A stretch of 64,000 nt of DNA from Dyadobacter sp. MSC1_007 (lineage in GTDB: Bacteria; Bacteroidota; Bacteroidia; Cytophagales; Spirosomataceae). Position numbers and translations under genes: made by a program. Positions 15,848 to 25,218 of the stretch are shown piece after piece. Location of the stretch: NCBI RefSeq assembly GCF_023667495.1, contig NZ_JAMOZL010000006.1:186001-250000 (forward strand). The letters run 5' to 3'. How positions within the stretch are numbered: the first letter of the stretch is position 1; every line of letters begins with the position of its first letter. The notes beneath the pieces were generated by a model. It worked only from the letters and a program-made list of their open reading frames with translations. It was not told the DNA's origin and made no database searches.

Positions 15848-16519
15848 CGCTTTGGCATAATTAAACTTCGATTCCGGTGCGTCGATAATTCCGCCGACGC
15901 GGAAGAAATATTGGTTTCCTGTTTTCAAAACGTTGCTGTTCGAAGGCAGATCGAGTTCCAGTTGGTACACCTTATTCGGATCGATTGCTCCGTTGATCTC
16001 CTGTTCAACAAGCGCTACACGCATTGGCTCGCCCACGGAAGGTTCTGGATGGGCGTAGAGGCCAATCTTCCTTACATTGTTGAGCACTGTCTGTTGCAAT
16101 TTGAATTTGGCGATAATTTTGGTGCCCACTTTCGAGATATTGGCTTCTTTTATCCGGATATAGGGCTGCACTTTGAAATCCAGCTGTGTGTCGCCCTTCA
16201 CCGTAACTTCCTGTGGCGTCATAGGTACAAAATTGCCGCGAACTGGTGTAATGGTGTAGGTATTGGAAAAGATGAGGTTGTTGCGGTACGACCCATCGTT
16301 TTTAATGATCATAGTTTGCTTCGTCTGCGACGCATAGCCATGTTCGATAAATTCAATCGTACTGCCGCGGATAATGTCCTGCTCGACAGGCTCATTGGTT
16401 TCCGCATCGAGGAATGTGCCATAAAGCTGCGCATTGGGCGCTGGGTAATTATCGACACTGCATGCACCCGCAGCCAGCATCAACAGTAGCGCGGGAATGT
16501 AGGTAGTTAATTTTTTCAT
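15830..16519 (-). CDS. DUF3823 lipoprotein of the sus locus
   Basis: 229 residues from the ATG at 16517-16519 (a longer frame overlaps susD and is not used). Lipobox ends at Cys20 (AAGAC). The mature start YPAPNAQLYGTFLDAETNEPVEQDIIRGSTIEFIEHG is the beta-sandwich typical of DUF3823, and a second domain follows (VNQYFFRVGGIIDAPESKFNYAKAVRI-like end). DUF3823 proteins occupy the place of surface glycan-binding proteins after susD and are assumed to bind glycan. Four bases separate its start from the susD stop, so translation is probably coupled. Confidence 0.85.
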   Translation of the reverse strand: MKKLTTYIPALLLMLAAGACSVDNYPAPNAQLYGTFLDAETNEPVEQDIIRGSTIEFIEHGYASQTKQTMIIKNDGSYRNNLIFSNTYTITPVRGNFVPMTPQEVTVKGDTQLDFKVQPYIRIKEANISKVGTKIIAKFKLQQTVLNNVRKIGLYAHPEPSVGEPMRVALVEQEINGAIDPNKVYQLELDLPSNSNVLKTGNQYFFRVGGIIDAPESKFNYAKAVRIAL

Positions 16520-16523
16520 AGTA

Positions 16524-18419
16524 TTAATATTGTGGGTTTTGAACCAATCCATTGGCTCCGATTCCGGGGATAGAGCGATAATACTGGCGATAATCAAATG
16601 TGCTCGGGTTGCTGCGGGGGACGTTGATGCGTACGAAAATGTATTTCGCTGGTGTCACACGCAGGTCGAGAATTGGGAGTAATGCATGGCGCATGGTGTT
16701 ATTGAACACCGTGTGGTATTCACGTCTCCGTACCAGGTCCCAGAACCTTTTGTTTTCAAATGCAAGCTCAACGCGCCGTTCGCGGATCACATTGTTAATA
16801 GTAAGCGCTATCTCCGCTTTGTGACCAGCCCGGCGGCGGATGTCGTTTAACGCCTTCGCGCCTTTGACTTTGTCGCCCGTGCCGCTTTCCGCAATGGCTT
16901 CGGCGTAAGTCAGGAGAATTTCAGCATAGCGGAAGTCGGCGAAATCGGTGATGCATTGGTTCCAACCTGGGGCAATGTTGACGCCCTCATTCAGGAACTT
17001 CTTGAAACTGGCACCCGTGCGGGTATTATTTCCACCCCAGGTATCAAAACCGGAATATTTCGTCCTGTCGGCTGCACCGTAGGTATAATAGGTCTTGCCG
17101 TTAACTGTAAACGGATCGCCCCCCATGATCTGCGTGCTGCCGTCAGGCTTGATAAAACCAGCTTGTATCACGATTTTTTGGCCTTTCCACGAAGTGCCGG
17201 GCAGGATCATAGTCGCCCACATCCGAGCATCCTTGCCTTTGAAAATATCGTTTTCCGTATCAAATCTTTTGTATTGTTTGGATGCATTGAAGCCTGTATA
17301 ATCTGTAACGTCATTGGCTGTCGCTGAGGTTGTGATAGGAGCGCTTTCGCCGGGCTTATCATAGCTTTCGTAAACGTCCATCAGTTCCAATGTCGGGTTC
17401 ATGCGGCCAGGGTGGGGCCAGCCGTTGGCAGTTTGGTTGGGTTGAAACCAGATGCCGTAGTTGTGGCCGGTGCCAGAGCCCGGTCTTGCGTAACCTTTGA
17501 TAAAAAGAGCTTCCTCAGGTGCATTGTTTGGATCCTCGAAAAGCAAACGGTAATTATTAGCTGCTTCTTCCGGTGTAGATGGATTTGGTTTAAACAATGC
17601 AAACTTTCCTGAGCTGATAATAGCTTCCGAAGCATCAATAGCAGCTTTGTAAAACTCTGCTGCTGCGGATTTATCAAGACCAACCAGTTTCTGGTCTGCG
17701 GCGGTTCCGGAAATAGGAGCGCGGTCGCCATATTTCGCAAGTGACGCGGCATGCAATGCTGCCCGTGATTTCAGCGCATAAGCAACCCATTTGGTGGCAC
17801 GTCTTTCGCCAGCCGGCCATGAATCGCCGAGATTGCCGATCGCAGTGTCACACTCTTTCATGACGAAATCCCAGGTTTCCTTTTCGGTGCTGCGTGGCAC
17901 TTTCAGTGCCTCCACATTACCTTCATATTTCTGAACAGCCGTGATCAGCGGCACGCCTCCGTAGCGTTTGACCAACGCAAAATAGGTGTATGCCCGGATG
18001 AATGCGCTTTCACCAATCAGGGCTTTACGCTCGTCATCAGTAATATCAAGCGTAGGAATAATGTCAATCAAGATATTGACGTCCCGGATCAGTTTGTAAC
18101 CCTGGTCCCACCATTGGAAATCCCCATCACCGACAAAATCCCCAAACTCCGTGTGCACGGCTTCGTCGGTTACCATGGCCGGCGCGAACCCGCCATTGTT
18201 CGGATCGCCTGTATTCCAGTTAAATCCTTGGCGGAAAAACGTAAAATCCTCGATAGGAAGCTGGTAATAGAGGTTTGCCATGTATAGTTTAACGCCTTCG
18301 GGATTAGAAAAGAGGTTTTCCCCCTGCAACTTATCCAAGGGCTGTTTATCCAGCACATTGCCGCAACTCATCGCGACAAGGACGGAAAACAGCGATATTA
18401 TTTTTTTCAATGATCTCAT
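16524..18419 (-). CDS. susD: SusD/RagB-family glycan-binding lipoprotein
   Basis: 631 residues from the ATG at 18417-18419; the TTG two codons upstream is not preferred. The lipobox ends at Cys19 (LVAMSC). The N-terminal DKQPLDKLQGENLFSNPEGVKLYMANLYYQLP and TPR-like helices (ALIGESAFIRAYTYFALVKRYGGVPLIT), and the C-terminal DFRYAEILLTYAEAIAESG...NDIRRRAG...RRVELAFENKRFWDLVRRR, are diagnostic. SusD forms the lid of the SusC transporter and binds oligosaccharide. Its start is 12 bp after the susC stop. Confidence 0.95.
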   Translation of the reverse strand: MRSLKKIISLFSVLVAMSCGNVLDKQPLDKLQGENLFSNPEGVKLYMANLYYQLPIEDFTFFRQGFNWNTGDPNNGGFAPAMVTDEAVHTEFGDFVGDGDFQWWDQGYKLIRDVNILIDIIPTLDITDDERKALIGESAFIRAYTYFALVKRYGGVPLITAVQKYEGNVEALKVPRSTEKETWDFVMKECDTAIGNLGDSWPAGERRATKWVAYALKSRAALHAASLAKYGDRAPISGTAADQKLVGLDKSAAAEFYKAAIDASEAIISSGKFALFKPNPSTPEEAANNYRLLFEDPNNAPEEALFIKGYARPGSGTGHNYGIWFQPNQTANGWPHPGRMNPTLELMDVYESYDKPGESAPITTSATANDVTDYTGFNASKQYKRFDTENDIFKGKDARMWATMILPGTSWKGQKIVIQAGFIKPDGSTQIMGGDPFTVNGKTYYTYGAADRTKYSGFDTWGGNNTRTGASFKKFLNEGVNIAPGWNQCITDFADFRYAEILLTYAEAIAESGTGDKVKGAKALNDIRRRAGHKAEIALTINNVIRERRVELAFENKRFWDLVRRREYHTVFNNTMRHALLPILDLRVTPAKYIFVRINVPRSNPSTFDYRQYYRSIPGIGANGLVQNPQY

Positions 18420-18431
18420 TATCAATGGAAA

Positions 18432-21400
18432 TTAGAATTTGACATTAATACCGAAGTTGTAGCTCCTCGTTACCGGATAGGTGAGTCCGGCGCCGAACAG
18501 CCCTTCCACTTTCTCAGGATCGAAAGGCTTCACGAATGAATCTGCCCAGGTGAAAATGTTATGCGCATTCGCATATAGGCGCACATCCTCGATACCAATC
18601 TTTTTGAGCCAGCCCAATTTGAGCGTGTAGCCCAGTTGTGCGCTCTTGAAACGCATGTAGGAAGCATCCTTCCGCCACGCTCCGCTTTCGGCATACATGG
18701 CGCCTACATTGTAGTTGAACCGGGAAGCAGGCCATTCACCGGGGATCCACTGGCCGTCGGGCGACTGTTGCCATCTGTCATAGAAATATTCGGGTGTGTT
18801 GCCGCGGAACGCGAACACTTCTGCATACACCTCGCGGAAACGAACGCTGTACTTGCCCGAACCCTGGAACAATGCCGTGAAATCGAAACCTTTCCAGGAA
18901 GCATTCAACGTCACACCATAATACATTTTAGGATCGCCGCCGAAAAACAGCGGAGTTGCATCGTTACCGTCGATCACGCCATTTCCATCCACATCTTTGT
19001 ATTTGAAATCGCCGGGCAATTCGCGGGTATTGCCCAGATCGCCGTTCTGGATGGGCGCGTAAATGACCTCGTCCTTATTCTGAAACTGGCCTTCGAGTTG
19101 GTAAGCCCAAACCACGTCATTCCAGCGATTGGCAGCGCCGCCGCGCCATTTGTCCATGCTGCTCAGGAACTCGCCGCGTTCGACGTAGCGGTTCATGGTG
19201 CGGGCGTAATTGAAATTCCCTGAAATGTCATATTTAAAATCCCGGATCTGACCATTATAGGACACCGAGAATTCGATCCCACGTACACGGTCGCTGTTCA
19301 GGTTTTCTTCGGGTAATGTGCCGCCGAATGTGTTGGGCAGCGAAACATTGCGCCGTGCAAGTAGCCCTTTGCGGTCGCGCTGATAAATGTCGAATGTCAA
19401 ATCAATTTTGTTATCCCAAAGACCGACATCGATACCCACATCCTGAATGTTTGATTTGAACCAGGTAAGCTTCTCATTCACGATCGCAGGCGATGCCGCG
19501 CCGGTTGTATAATTGCCGTTGGTAAACTCGTAGCCACCTCCACCAGTGAGCGAGAAGCCGGGCACATACTGGAATGGCGCACCTGCATCAGCACCAACCA
19601 AGCCATAAGAACCCCTCAGTTTCAGATTTGAAATGATAGGAAAGCGTTTCATAAAAGCTTCCTCGGAAACCCGCCAGCCGGCCGAAATCACGGGAAATAA
19701 TCCCCAGCGACGATCGGGATGGTAGCGGTATGAACCATCGTAGCGTGCTGCAACTTCGAGCAGATATTTTTCTTTGAAATCATAGTTTAAACGGCCTACG
19801 TACGACTGGCTGGCATATTCACTCTCTGAACCGCTGGTCGTCTGGTTGTTCAAGCCTGCCTGATCGATCTGATCGTTGGTAAAGAATGCATATTCACGTC
19901 CGAGACCAGCCCAGCGATTGTGCGATTCCTGTTGTTCATACACCAATGTCGCGCCCAGGTTATGGTTTTTCGCAATTACCTTATTGTAAAACAGCTGGCC
20001 CTGGAAGGTAATGCGGTTATTGTCGGTGAAATTGTTGCCAATCCGCGACGGGTTACGCTGTGTGTGGGCCGTGTATTTGTCCGTCGCGGCGTCGTAAGTG
20101 TACAGGTTGTAAGCCTTCGACACCGATTTGCCGCGGTAATTATTGCTGTCATAAGCGACGAGGCCTTTCACACGCAGCCCGGGCACAAATGGAACCGTAT
20201 AAGTCAGCGCGAAAGTGGATTGGAAGAACTTGTTCACTTCCTGCGTGTAGCCCGTAAGATCTCTTTCTGCCAAAGCAACCGGATTGTAGCCGCCACTGAG
20301 CAACGCCGGATATTTCGGATTGTCGTTTGCATACGGGCGTTCGGTAGGCAGTGCAATGCGGGTTCCTTTATAAATGTTAAAAAAGTTATCACCCGGCTGC
20401 TCGCGTTTATCAAACAGTCCCGAGAGGATCAGGTCCGCTTTCAGGTTTTTAGTCAGATCAATGCCGATATTGGAGCGGAAAGTGTATTTCTGGTAGCCCA
20501 TGTCGCCGCTTTTCAGCAAGCTGTTTTCTTTTTGGTAACCAAAACTTGTAAAGTAGTTGACAACACCTTCACCACCCGAAGCTGAAAGGAAATGCTGCTG
20601 TTGCGATGACGATTTGTTCAAAGTTTCCTTGTACCAATCAGTGCTCTGGTAGCCCGGTGCGCCCGACCGAAACTTTTCGATCTCTTCGGGTGAAAATACC
20701 GGGTTTTCACCGAGATTCTTCGCAGCATCGTTCCGCATTTCCGCCCATTGTAATGCATTAGTCATTTTAGGCACGTCTGTTGGACTCTGGCGGCCATATA
20801 CCGCATTGTAGCTAAACTGCGGCTTGCCAGCCTTTCCTTTTTTAGTAGTCACAATAACCACCCCGTTACCCGCACGGATACCGAAAATCGCGGCGGAAGC
20901 ATCTTTCAAAACTGAAATGCTTTCAATATCATCCGGGTTGATCTTTTGAAACTCATAACCTCCATCCCGGGCCACTCCGTCGACCACGTAAAGCGGTTCC
21001 CCAAAGCCGCGTATATTAATGTTCGTGCTGAAAGAACCGGGTTCGCCGGAATTCTGGCGTATTTGCACACCCGCTACTTTTCCCTGTAAACTCTGTGCAA
21101 GACTGGTATGGGTAGTAGTTTTGATCTGATCTGAAACAATGTTGGAAATGGCGCCCGTGAGTGTTTGCTTCCTTTGTGTACCATAACCCACCACAACCAC
21201 TTCCTGTAACTCGTCGGTGCTAAGCTCCATTTGAATATCGAAACTGGTGCGGTTACCGACCGCTATTTCCTGGCGCTTGTAGCCAAGAAAGCTCACGATG
21301 ATCACCGATCCGGATTTGGGTACTGAAAGCGAGAATTTTCCATTGGCATCAGTCGTGGTACCCTTGGTTGTACCTTGCAATACAATGCTGGCACCTGGAA

Positions 21401-21575
21401 TGGTGCTGCTTTTTTCATCCTTCACTTCACCGCTGATGAGCGTTTCGTCTGTCGGCGTCTGTGCGAATGCGGCCGCATGTATGAGAAGTAAAAGGCATAA
21501 TGCATGCGAAGCGCGTCGGAGCGCCGTCCTAATCGATTGCTTGCATAAGGGTTTTGATAGAAGTTGTTTGTCCAT
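18432..21575 (-). CDS. susC: SusC/RagA-family TonB-linked outer membrane transporter
   Basis: 1047 residues. Signal peptide ~1-39 (HAAAFAQ); carboxypeptidase-regulatory-like domain ~45-125 (ISGEVKDEKSSTIPGASIVLQGTTKGTTTDANGKFSL); TonB box region and plug ~125-245 (VVVGYGTQRKQTLTGAIS, VRIRQ-type SusC motif, NPDDIESISVLKDASAAIFG); 22-stranded barrel to a terminal Phe (INVKF). It imports oligosaccharides with energy from TonB/ExbBD. No ECF sigma or hybrid sensor is adjacent, so control is not obvious; the 230 bp upstream hold an imperfect palindrome (ATGGTT-AACA-AACCAT near 21664) of unknown meaning. Confidence 0.95.
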   Translation of the reverse strand: MDKQLLSKPLCKQSIRTALRRASHALCLLLLIHAAAFAQTPTDETLISGEVKDEKSSTIPGASIVLQGTTKGTTTDANGKFSLSVPKSGSVIIVSFLGYKRQEIAVGNRTSFDIQMELSTDELQEVVVVGYGTQRKQTLTGAISNIVSDQIKTTTHTSLAQSLQGKVAGVQIRQNSGEPGSFSTNINIRGFGEPLYVVDGVARDGGYEFQKINPDDIESISVLKDASAAIFGIRAGNGVVIVTTKKGKAGKPQFSYNAVYGRQSPTDVPKMTNALQWAEMRNDAAKNLGENPVFSPEEIEKFRSGAPGYQSTDWYKETLNKSSSQQQHFLSASGGEGVVNYFTSFGYQKENSLLKSGDMGYQKYTFRSNIGIDLTKNLKADLILSGLFDKREQPGDNFFNIYKGTRIALPTERPYANDNPKYPALLSGGYNPVALAERDLTGYTQEVNKFFQSTFALTYTVPFVPGLRVKGLVAYDSNNYRGKSVSKAYNLYTYDAATDKYTAHTQRNPSRIGNNFTDNNRITFQGQLFYNKVIAKNHNLGATLVYEQQESHNRWAGLGREYAFFTNDQIDQAGLNNQTTSGSESEYASQSYVGRLNYDFKEKYLLEVAARYDGSYRYHPDRRWGLFPVISAGWRVSEEAFMKRFPIISNLKLRGSYGLVGADAGAPFQYVPGFSLTGGGGYEFTNGNYTTGAASPAIVNEKLTWFKSNIQDVGIDVGLWDNKIDLTFDIYQRDRKGLLARRNVSLPNTFGGTLPEENLNSDRVRGIEFSVSYNGQIRDFKYDISGNFNYARTMNRYVERGEFLSSMDKWRGGAANRWNDVVWAYQLEGQFQNKDEVIYAPIQNGDLGNTRELPGDFKYKDVDGNGVIDGNDATPLFFGGDPKMYYGVTLNASWKGFDFTALFQGSGKYSVRFREVYAEVFAFRGNTPEYFYDRWQQSPDGQWIPGEWPASRFNYNVGAMYAESGAWRKDASYMRFKSAQLGYTLKLGWLKKIGIEDVRLYANAHNIFTWADSFVKPFDPEKVEGLFGAGLTYPVTRSYNFGINVKF

Positions 21576-21751
21576 ACCTTAGGGTTAAGTTCCTGTTCGT
21601 TTAAATGGATGATCAAAGGCCGGCCGGACCTTGGGATCAAAGTAATCGGGGGTTGATTAAGAAATGGTTAACAAACCATTAATGAGGCGCTTAATCCGGC
21701 CAATTTTTACATTATACCGGTAAAATATTGGGGAATTTTGTGGTTGCGTAA

Positions 21752-21782
21752 TAAAAAACGCCCCACGGGTAAAGCAGGGCGT
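21752..21782 (-). terminator. Terminator after the 89-residue membrane protein gene
   Basis: On the minus strand ACGCCC (from 21782) pairs with GGGCGT (to 21758), followed by TTTTTTAT. It ends the gene pair 21804-22750 upstream of susC. Confidence 0.75.
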
Positions 21783-21803
21783 CAGGATTCGAAATGACTT
21801 TGA

Positions 21804-22073
21804 CTATGGTTTTGATTCCGCCTTTTCAGGATGGTCTTCGCAATGCTCCCAATGTCTGCCATGCGACGGATCGTCGTGCTGCCAGCGGCCTCGGGAACTA
21901 CGCATTGCGAAAATATTCATCATGATGAAGGCAAAAATGATCGCTATGGCAGCGATACGTGCGGCGATGGTAAGGCCGCGGCGTTGGGAGAACGGTCCGT
22001 AAATGTAGCCGATGATGAACACCACACAGGCTACAAAAAGAATACGAGCGAAAATCAATAATCCGAAAAACAT
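21804..22073 (-). CDS. Small two-helix membrane protein with His-rich tail
   Basis: 89 residues. Two hydrophobic helices (FGLLIFARILFVACVVFIIGYIYG and RIAAIAIIFAFIMMNIFAM) are joined by a basic turn and followed by a soluble tail rich in His, Asp and Glu (HDDPSHGRHWEHCEDHPEKAE), which might bind metal ions. No family recognised. It follows the 212-residue gene by 38 bp and ends at a terminator, so the two form one unit, probably with the TonB receptor gene. Confidence 0.7.
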   Translation of the reverse strand: MFFGLLIFARILFVACVVFIIGYIYGPFSQRRGLTIAARIAAIAIIFAFIMMNIFAMRSSRGRWQHDDPSHGRHWEHCEDHPEKAESKP

Positions 22074-22111
22074 GGTTTTTGAAAGTTTAAGTGAAACAAT
22101 GATGAAGTGTA

Positions 22112-22750
22112 TTACCTAAGCAGCACTTCGCTTTCCGCTTTGCCCCAATGCGGCATCACGCTGAATGTCGTTCCTGCGAACTTCTGCACTGCTTTCGCGG
22201 CAAGTTCTTTGGCGAGGTCCTTGTCGCCGCCCCACAACTTGGGCGTGTAGTATTTCGTCCAGGCGTCGAGATAAAGGGCACGCGGATTTTCGGCATCCAG
22301 CTTCTGTGCTTTCTTTAAAAACTGGTCGGAAAGCGGCCCGAATTCCCTCCCCATGGTCATAGGACTGATGAAAACCTTGGTTCGGTAAATCATCGCCCGT
22401 ACTACATAAATTTCGGCCAGCGCTTTGCTATCACTTTTGGCCAGCGACTCGCTTTTCTTGATCTGCGCCTCGCCACGGACGCTGTAAGGTTCGATCTTTT
22501 CACCGTCGTCTTGCAGCAGAAAACCGATTTTGGCATTACAAAAAGCGGCATAGTAATAAGGCAGCCATTCGGTTTTCTGGGTGTTGCCAAGCTGGACGAA
22601 TGTTTTTTCGAGGCCCTGGAAGTCGCTGACGGATTTAGTCTGGTCCAGTTTCTTCACGGAGGCTTCTAACTGAGAAGCATAATCTCCGTTTTGCGCAAAA
22701 GTGAATGCGACGCTGCAAATGAGCAGAATGGTGGTGATGAGACGTTTCAT
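22112..22750 (-). CDS. Periplasmic helical-repeat (TPR-like) protein next to TonB receptor
   Basis: 212 residues with a signal peptide ending near residue 19 (AFTFAQ). The remainder is helical and repeat-like (FLLQDDGEKIEPYSVRGEAQIKKSESLAKSDSKALAEIYVVRAMIY, FLKKAQKLDAENPRALYLDAWTKYY), similar to degenerate TPRs. The closing PHWGKAESEVLLR is typical of this Bacteroidota group. It follows the TonB-dependent receptor gene by 123 bp across an 8-bp tandem repeat. Function unknown; a role with the receptor is inferred from position. Confidence 0.75.
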   Translation of the reverse strand: MKRLITTILLICSVAFTFAQNGDYASQLEASVKKLDQTKSVSDFQGLEKTFVQLGNTQKTEWLPYYYAAFCNAKIGFLLQDDGEKIEPYSVRGEAQIKKSESLAKSDSKALAEIYVVRAMIYRTKVFISPMTMGREFGPLSDQFLKKAQKLDAENPRALYLDAWTKYYTPKLWGGDKDLAKELAAKAVQKFAGTTFSVMPHWGKAESEVLLR

Positions 22751-22751
22751 G

Positions 22752-22869
22752 ATGAGTTTATGAGTTTATGAGTGAATGAGTGGATGAGTGAATGAGTGAA
22801 TGAGTTTAAAGTTTATGAGTTTAGGGTGAATAGCGACGTTGAACTTTAAACTCCTGAACTCATAAACTC
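22752..22869. repeat. 8-bp tandem repeat with nested inverted repeats
   Basis: Seven direct units ATGAGTNN run without a break from 22752 to 22807, with one more at 22815-22822. The right-hand side holds the complements: GAGTTTAAAGTT (22802-22813) matches 22842-22853, and GAGTTTATGAGTT (22754-22766) matches 22857-22869. The RNA from either strand can fold into a long nested stem. It separates the TonB receptor gene from the TPR-like gene and may attenuate read-through or protect the 3' end. Confidence 0.8.
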
Positions 22870-22873
22870 TCTC

Positions 22874-25111
22874 TCAGCTTCCATCCAGCAGGTCTTCGGT
22901 GCGGTCTATGCCCAGGCTCATGAAAACGCCGATGAAATAGAAGCGTGTGGCGGGTAATGTGACGGGCGTTCTGAACTGGCCATTGTATGCGTAGTTGTAT
23001 CCGAACACTTGCCTGGTACCGAGCACGTTGTTGGCCCCGAATGCGAAGCCCGAATAATCCTTGAATTTCGATTTTCTAAAAAAGCTCATCATTTTCGATA
23101 CGTGCAGGTTGAGCACATTGTAGGGCTGGGTGGTGCCTGAATCGTAAATACGGGTACCGGCGTCGCTGCCAGCACGGATGTCATAATACGGCCGCCCGGC
23201 GGCATAGGAGTACGAAACATTGACATTGGTGCTGATTCCCTGGAAAAACCGCTTGATCGCGATGGTGAATGTATGCGGGCTGGTGAACGAAGGGCTGATC
23301 TGCTGAGGATAATCCAGGTACTTGCGTTTTGTATCGAGGTAGGTGTAAGTCAGCCAGTAATCCAGATTTCGGACTGTCTTTTTGTCGCGCCAGAAAAGCT
23401 CCAACCCCTTTGCGTATCCACCACCTCCGAGGGCAATGCCAGGGAATGTCGTCACCAAGTCCCTGTATTTTTTGTAGTAAACTTCCGTCCTGAAAAACCG
23501 GTTATTAGCCTTTTTGGAATAGTTCAGCACATAATGTTCCGACCGCGAAAACCCGAGCTCGCGGTTCTGGAAAAGATACCGGTTTTCAGGCTTTTGGTAG
23601 AAAACACCATACGCCAAGTTCAACTGACTACCGATTCCGAGGCGGTAACCCAAACTTGCCCGCGGAGCAATTACCGCTTTGCGCAAAAGGCTCGAATATT
23701 CACCCCGTAATCCCGGCCGGAATGCAAGGTGTTCGCCGATGTGGAAGTCGCTTTCAACGAAAACGGCCGATAGCTGGTCCCCGAGCGGCATTACCGTTCC
23801 ATTGTAATCCTGAACATCGCGAAAGTAGAATGTCTCCCCGCCGAAGCGCAATGCCTGGTTGCGGTCAAAGTTACGTGTGAGCACCGCGCGGCCCTGTGCG
23901 AAATGCGAGCGGACGGTTATGTCGTTGTTTTTGGTTGAAAACGGCGCATAAGGTATGGCAACGGTTTCGCTATTCCCGCTCAGCAGGCGGTTATGGATGG
24001 TGTTTCTATCAAAAGTGTAGGCAACGCCCGCATCGAGTCGCCAGTCGGTCCCAAGATCCGTCCGGTAGCTTACTGTGCCGTAAATATTAGGGTTTTTCAA
24101 CCTGAAATCGGAGCGAAGCAACGAGCTATCGACATCGGGATTACGCATGCCGATGTTGCTTTCTGCAAAGGCGGCGTATCCTTTCAGTATTCCGGTTTTC
24201 CCGGTTTTTAGGCGGATGTTCACATTGGCGCTGGTGTATTCTGGGCCGCGGTAATAATCGGGGCGTTGCGGCACCACTTTGTTGTATAAACGTTGGTTAC
24301 TGTAAGCGAGCCCGCCGCCGTAACTGCTCCGGCCGGATTTGGACAAATGCTGGAAACCCGCGCCCAGGTTCGAAGGAAATATGCTGAAATTGGCGGAGCT
24401 TTTTTCGGGTAGGTCGATGCTTTCGAGGATCAAGGCGCTGCTCATGGCCTGTCCGTACAATGCCGAATAGCCGCCGGTATTGAACAACACGCCTTTGAAA
24501 AGGAACAGATTAATGCGGGCCGGCTGCATAATGCCCGGGACAGAAGCGTAGTTTGGGTTCTTCATCAGCGTGCCGTCCACGAACATCCTGGTTTCTTCGT
24601 TGGTACCGCCACGCACAAACAGCCCCTCGCGCTCACCTACCTGCTGCGCGCCGGGGAGCGACCGCAATGCATTAGAAATGTCGCCGCCGTTGCCGGCCAC
24701 CGTGTAAGCGTCGATGGGCGTCAGCGAAGCACCTTTGGCTTTGTCGCTTGCTTCGAAGCTGCCGGCACTCACCGTAACCGCGTCGAGGGTGTTGGTGGCT
24801 TCGTCCAGGGTAATGGAGAGCGTGAGCGTACTGTCGGTGATGGTAACGGTTTGCTGATGCGTTTTGAAACCGAGCGACGAGACGATTAGCGTTTGATTAC
24901 CGCGCTGGGTAGTGCTGAAATCAAATTTCCCGAGCGAATCTGCCATGGTGCCTGCGCGCGAGCCTTTCATACGGACGTGTGCGCCGGGAACGGCCTCGCC
25001 CAATGGCCCCATTACTTCGCCCGTGATGCGCGTCTGCGCCCGGACGGCGAGCGCGAAGAGCAGCCCTGCCGCCGTTACGATGAGTTTGATTGTGAATGCA
25101 TTGGAAATCAT
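22874..25111 (-). CDS. TonB-dependent outer membrane receptor with regulatory-like N-domain
   Basis: 745 residues from the ATG at 25109-25111 (a TTG eight codons earlier is less likely). Signal peptide ends near residue 26 (AVRAQ). A carboxypeptidase-regulatory-like domain (ITGEVMGPLGEAVPGAHVRMKGSRAGTMADSLGKFDF) precedes the plug (NALRSLPGAQQVGEREGLFVRGGTNEETRMFVDGTLMKNP) and the barrel. It lacks the SusC-type motifs and a SusD partner, so it is more like a siderophore, metal or peptide receptor. Downstream is a LytS/LytTR pair's reverse neighbour: the response regulator gene lies 108 bp upstream on the same strand. Confidence 0.9.
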   Translation of the reverse strand: MISNAFTIKLIVTAAGLLFALAVRAQTRITGEVMGPLGEAVPGAHVRMKGSRAGTMADSLGKFDFSTTQRGNQTLIVSSLGFKTHQQTVTITDSTLTLSITLDEATNTLDAVTVSAGSFEASDKAKGASLTPIDAYTVAGNGGDISNALRSLPGAQQVGEREGLFVRGGTNEETRMFVDGTLMKNPNYASVPGIMQPARINLFLFKGVLFNTGGYSALYGQAMSSALILESIDLPEKSSANFSIFPSNLGAGFQHLSKSGRSSYGGGLAYSNQRLYNKVVPQRPDYYRGPEYTSANVNIRLKTGKTGILKGYAAFAESNIGMRNPDVDSSLLRSDFRLKNPNIYGTVSYRTDLGTDWRLDAGVAYTFDRNTIHNRLLSGNSETVAIPYAPFSTKNNDITVRSHFAQGRAVLTRNFDRNQALRFGGETFYFRDVQDYNGTVMPLGDQLSAVFVESDFHIGEHLAFRPGLRGEYSSLLRKAVIAPRASLGYRLGIGSQLNLAYGVFYQKPENRYLFQNRELGFSRSEHYVLNYSKKANNRFFRTEVYYKKYRDLVTTFPGIALGGGGYAKGLELFWRDKKTVRNLDYWLTYTYLDTKRKYLDYPQQISPSFTSPHTFTIAIKRFFQGISTNVNVSYSYAAGRPYYDIRAGSDAGTRIYDSGTTQPYNVLNLHVSKMMSFFRKSKFKDYSGFAFGANNVLGTRQVFGYNYAYNGQFRTPVTLPATRFYFIGVFMSLGIDRTEDLLDGS

Positions 25112-25218
25112 GGCTTTGTTTGTTTTTTTGACCAAAGCTATGACATGCCTGAATGCATTTCAGAGAGAGTAGACCAGGCGGCTAATGCCTGCGACGAAAC
25201 AGTGAAATCCTGCGACGA

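Noticed and set aside
22752-22869. Short regular repeats as a CRISPR array
   Set aside because: Units are 8 bp with no spacers and no cas genes; it is a minisatellite.
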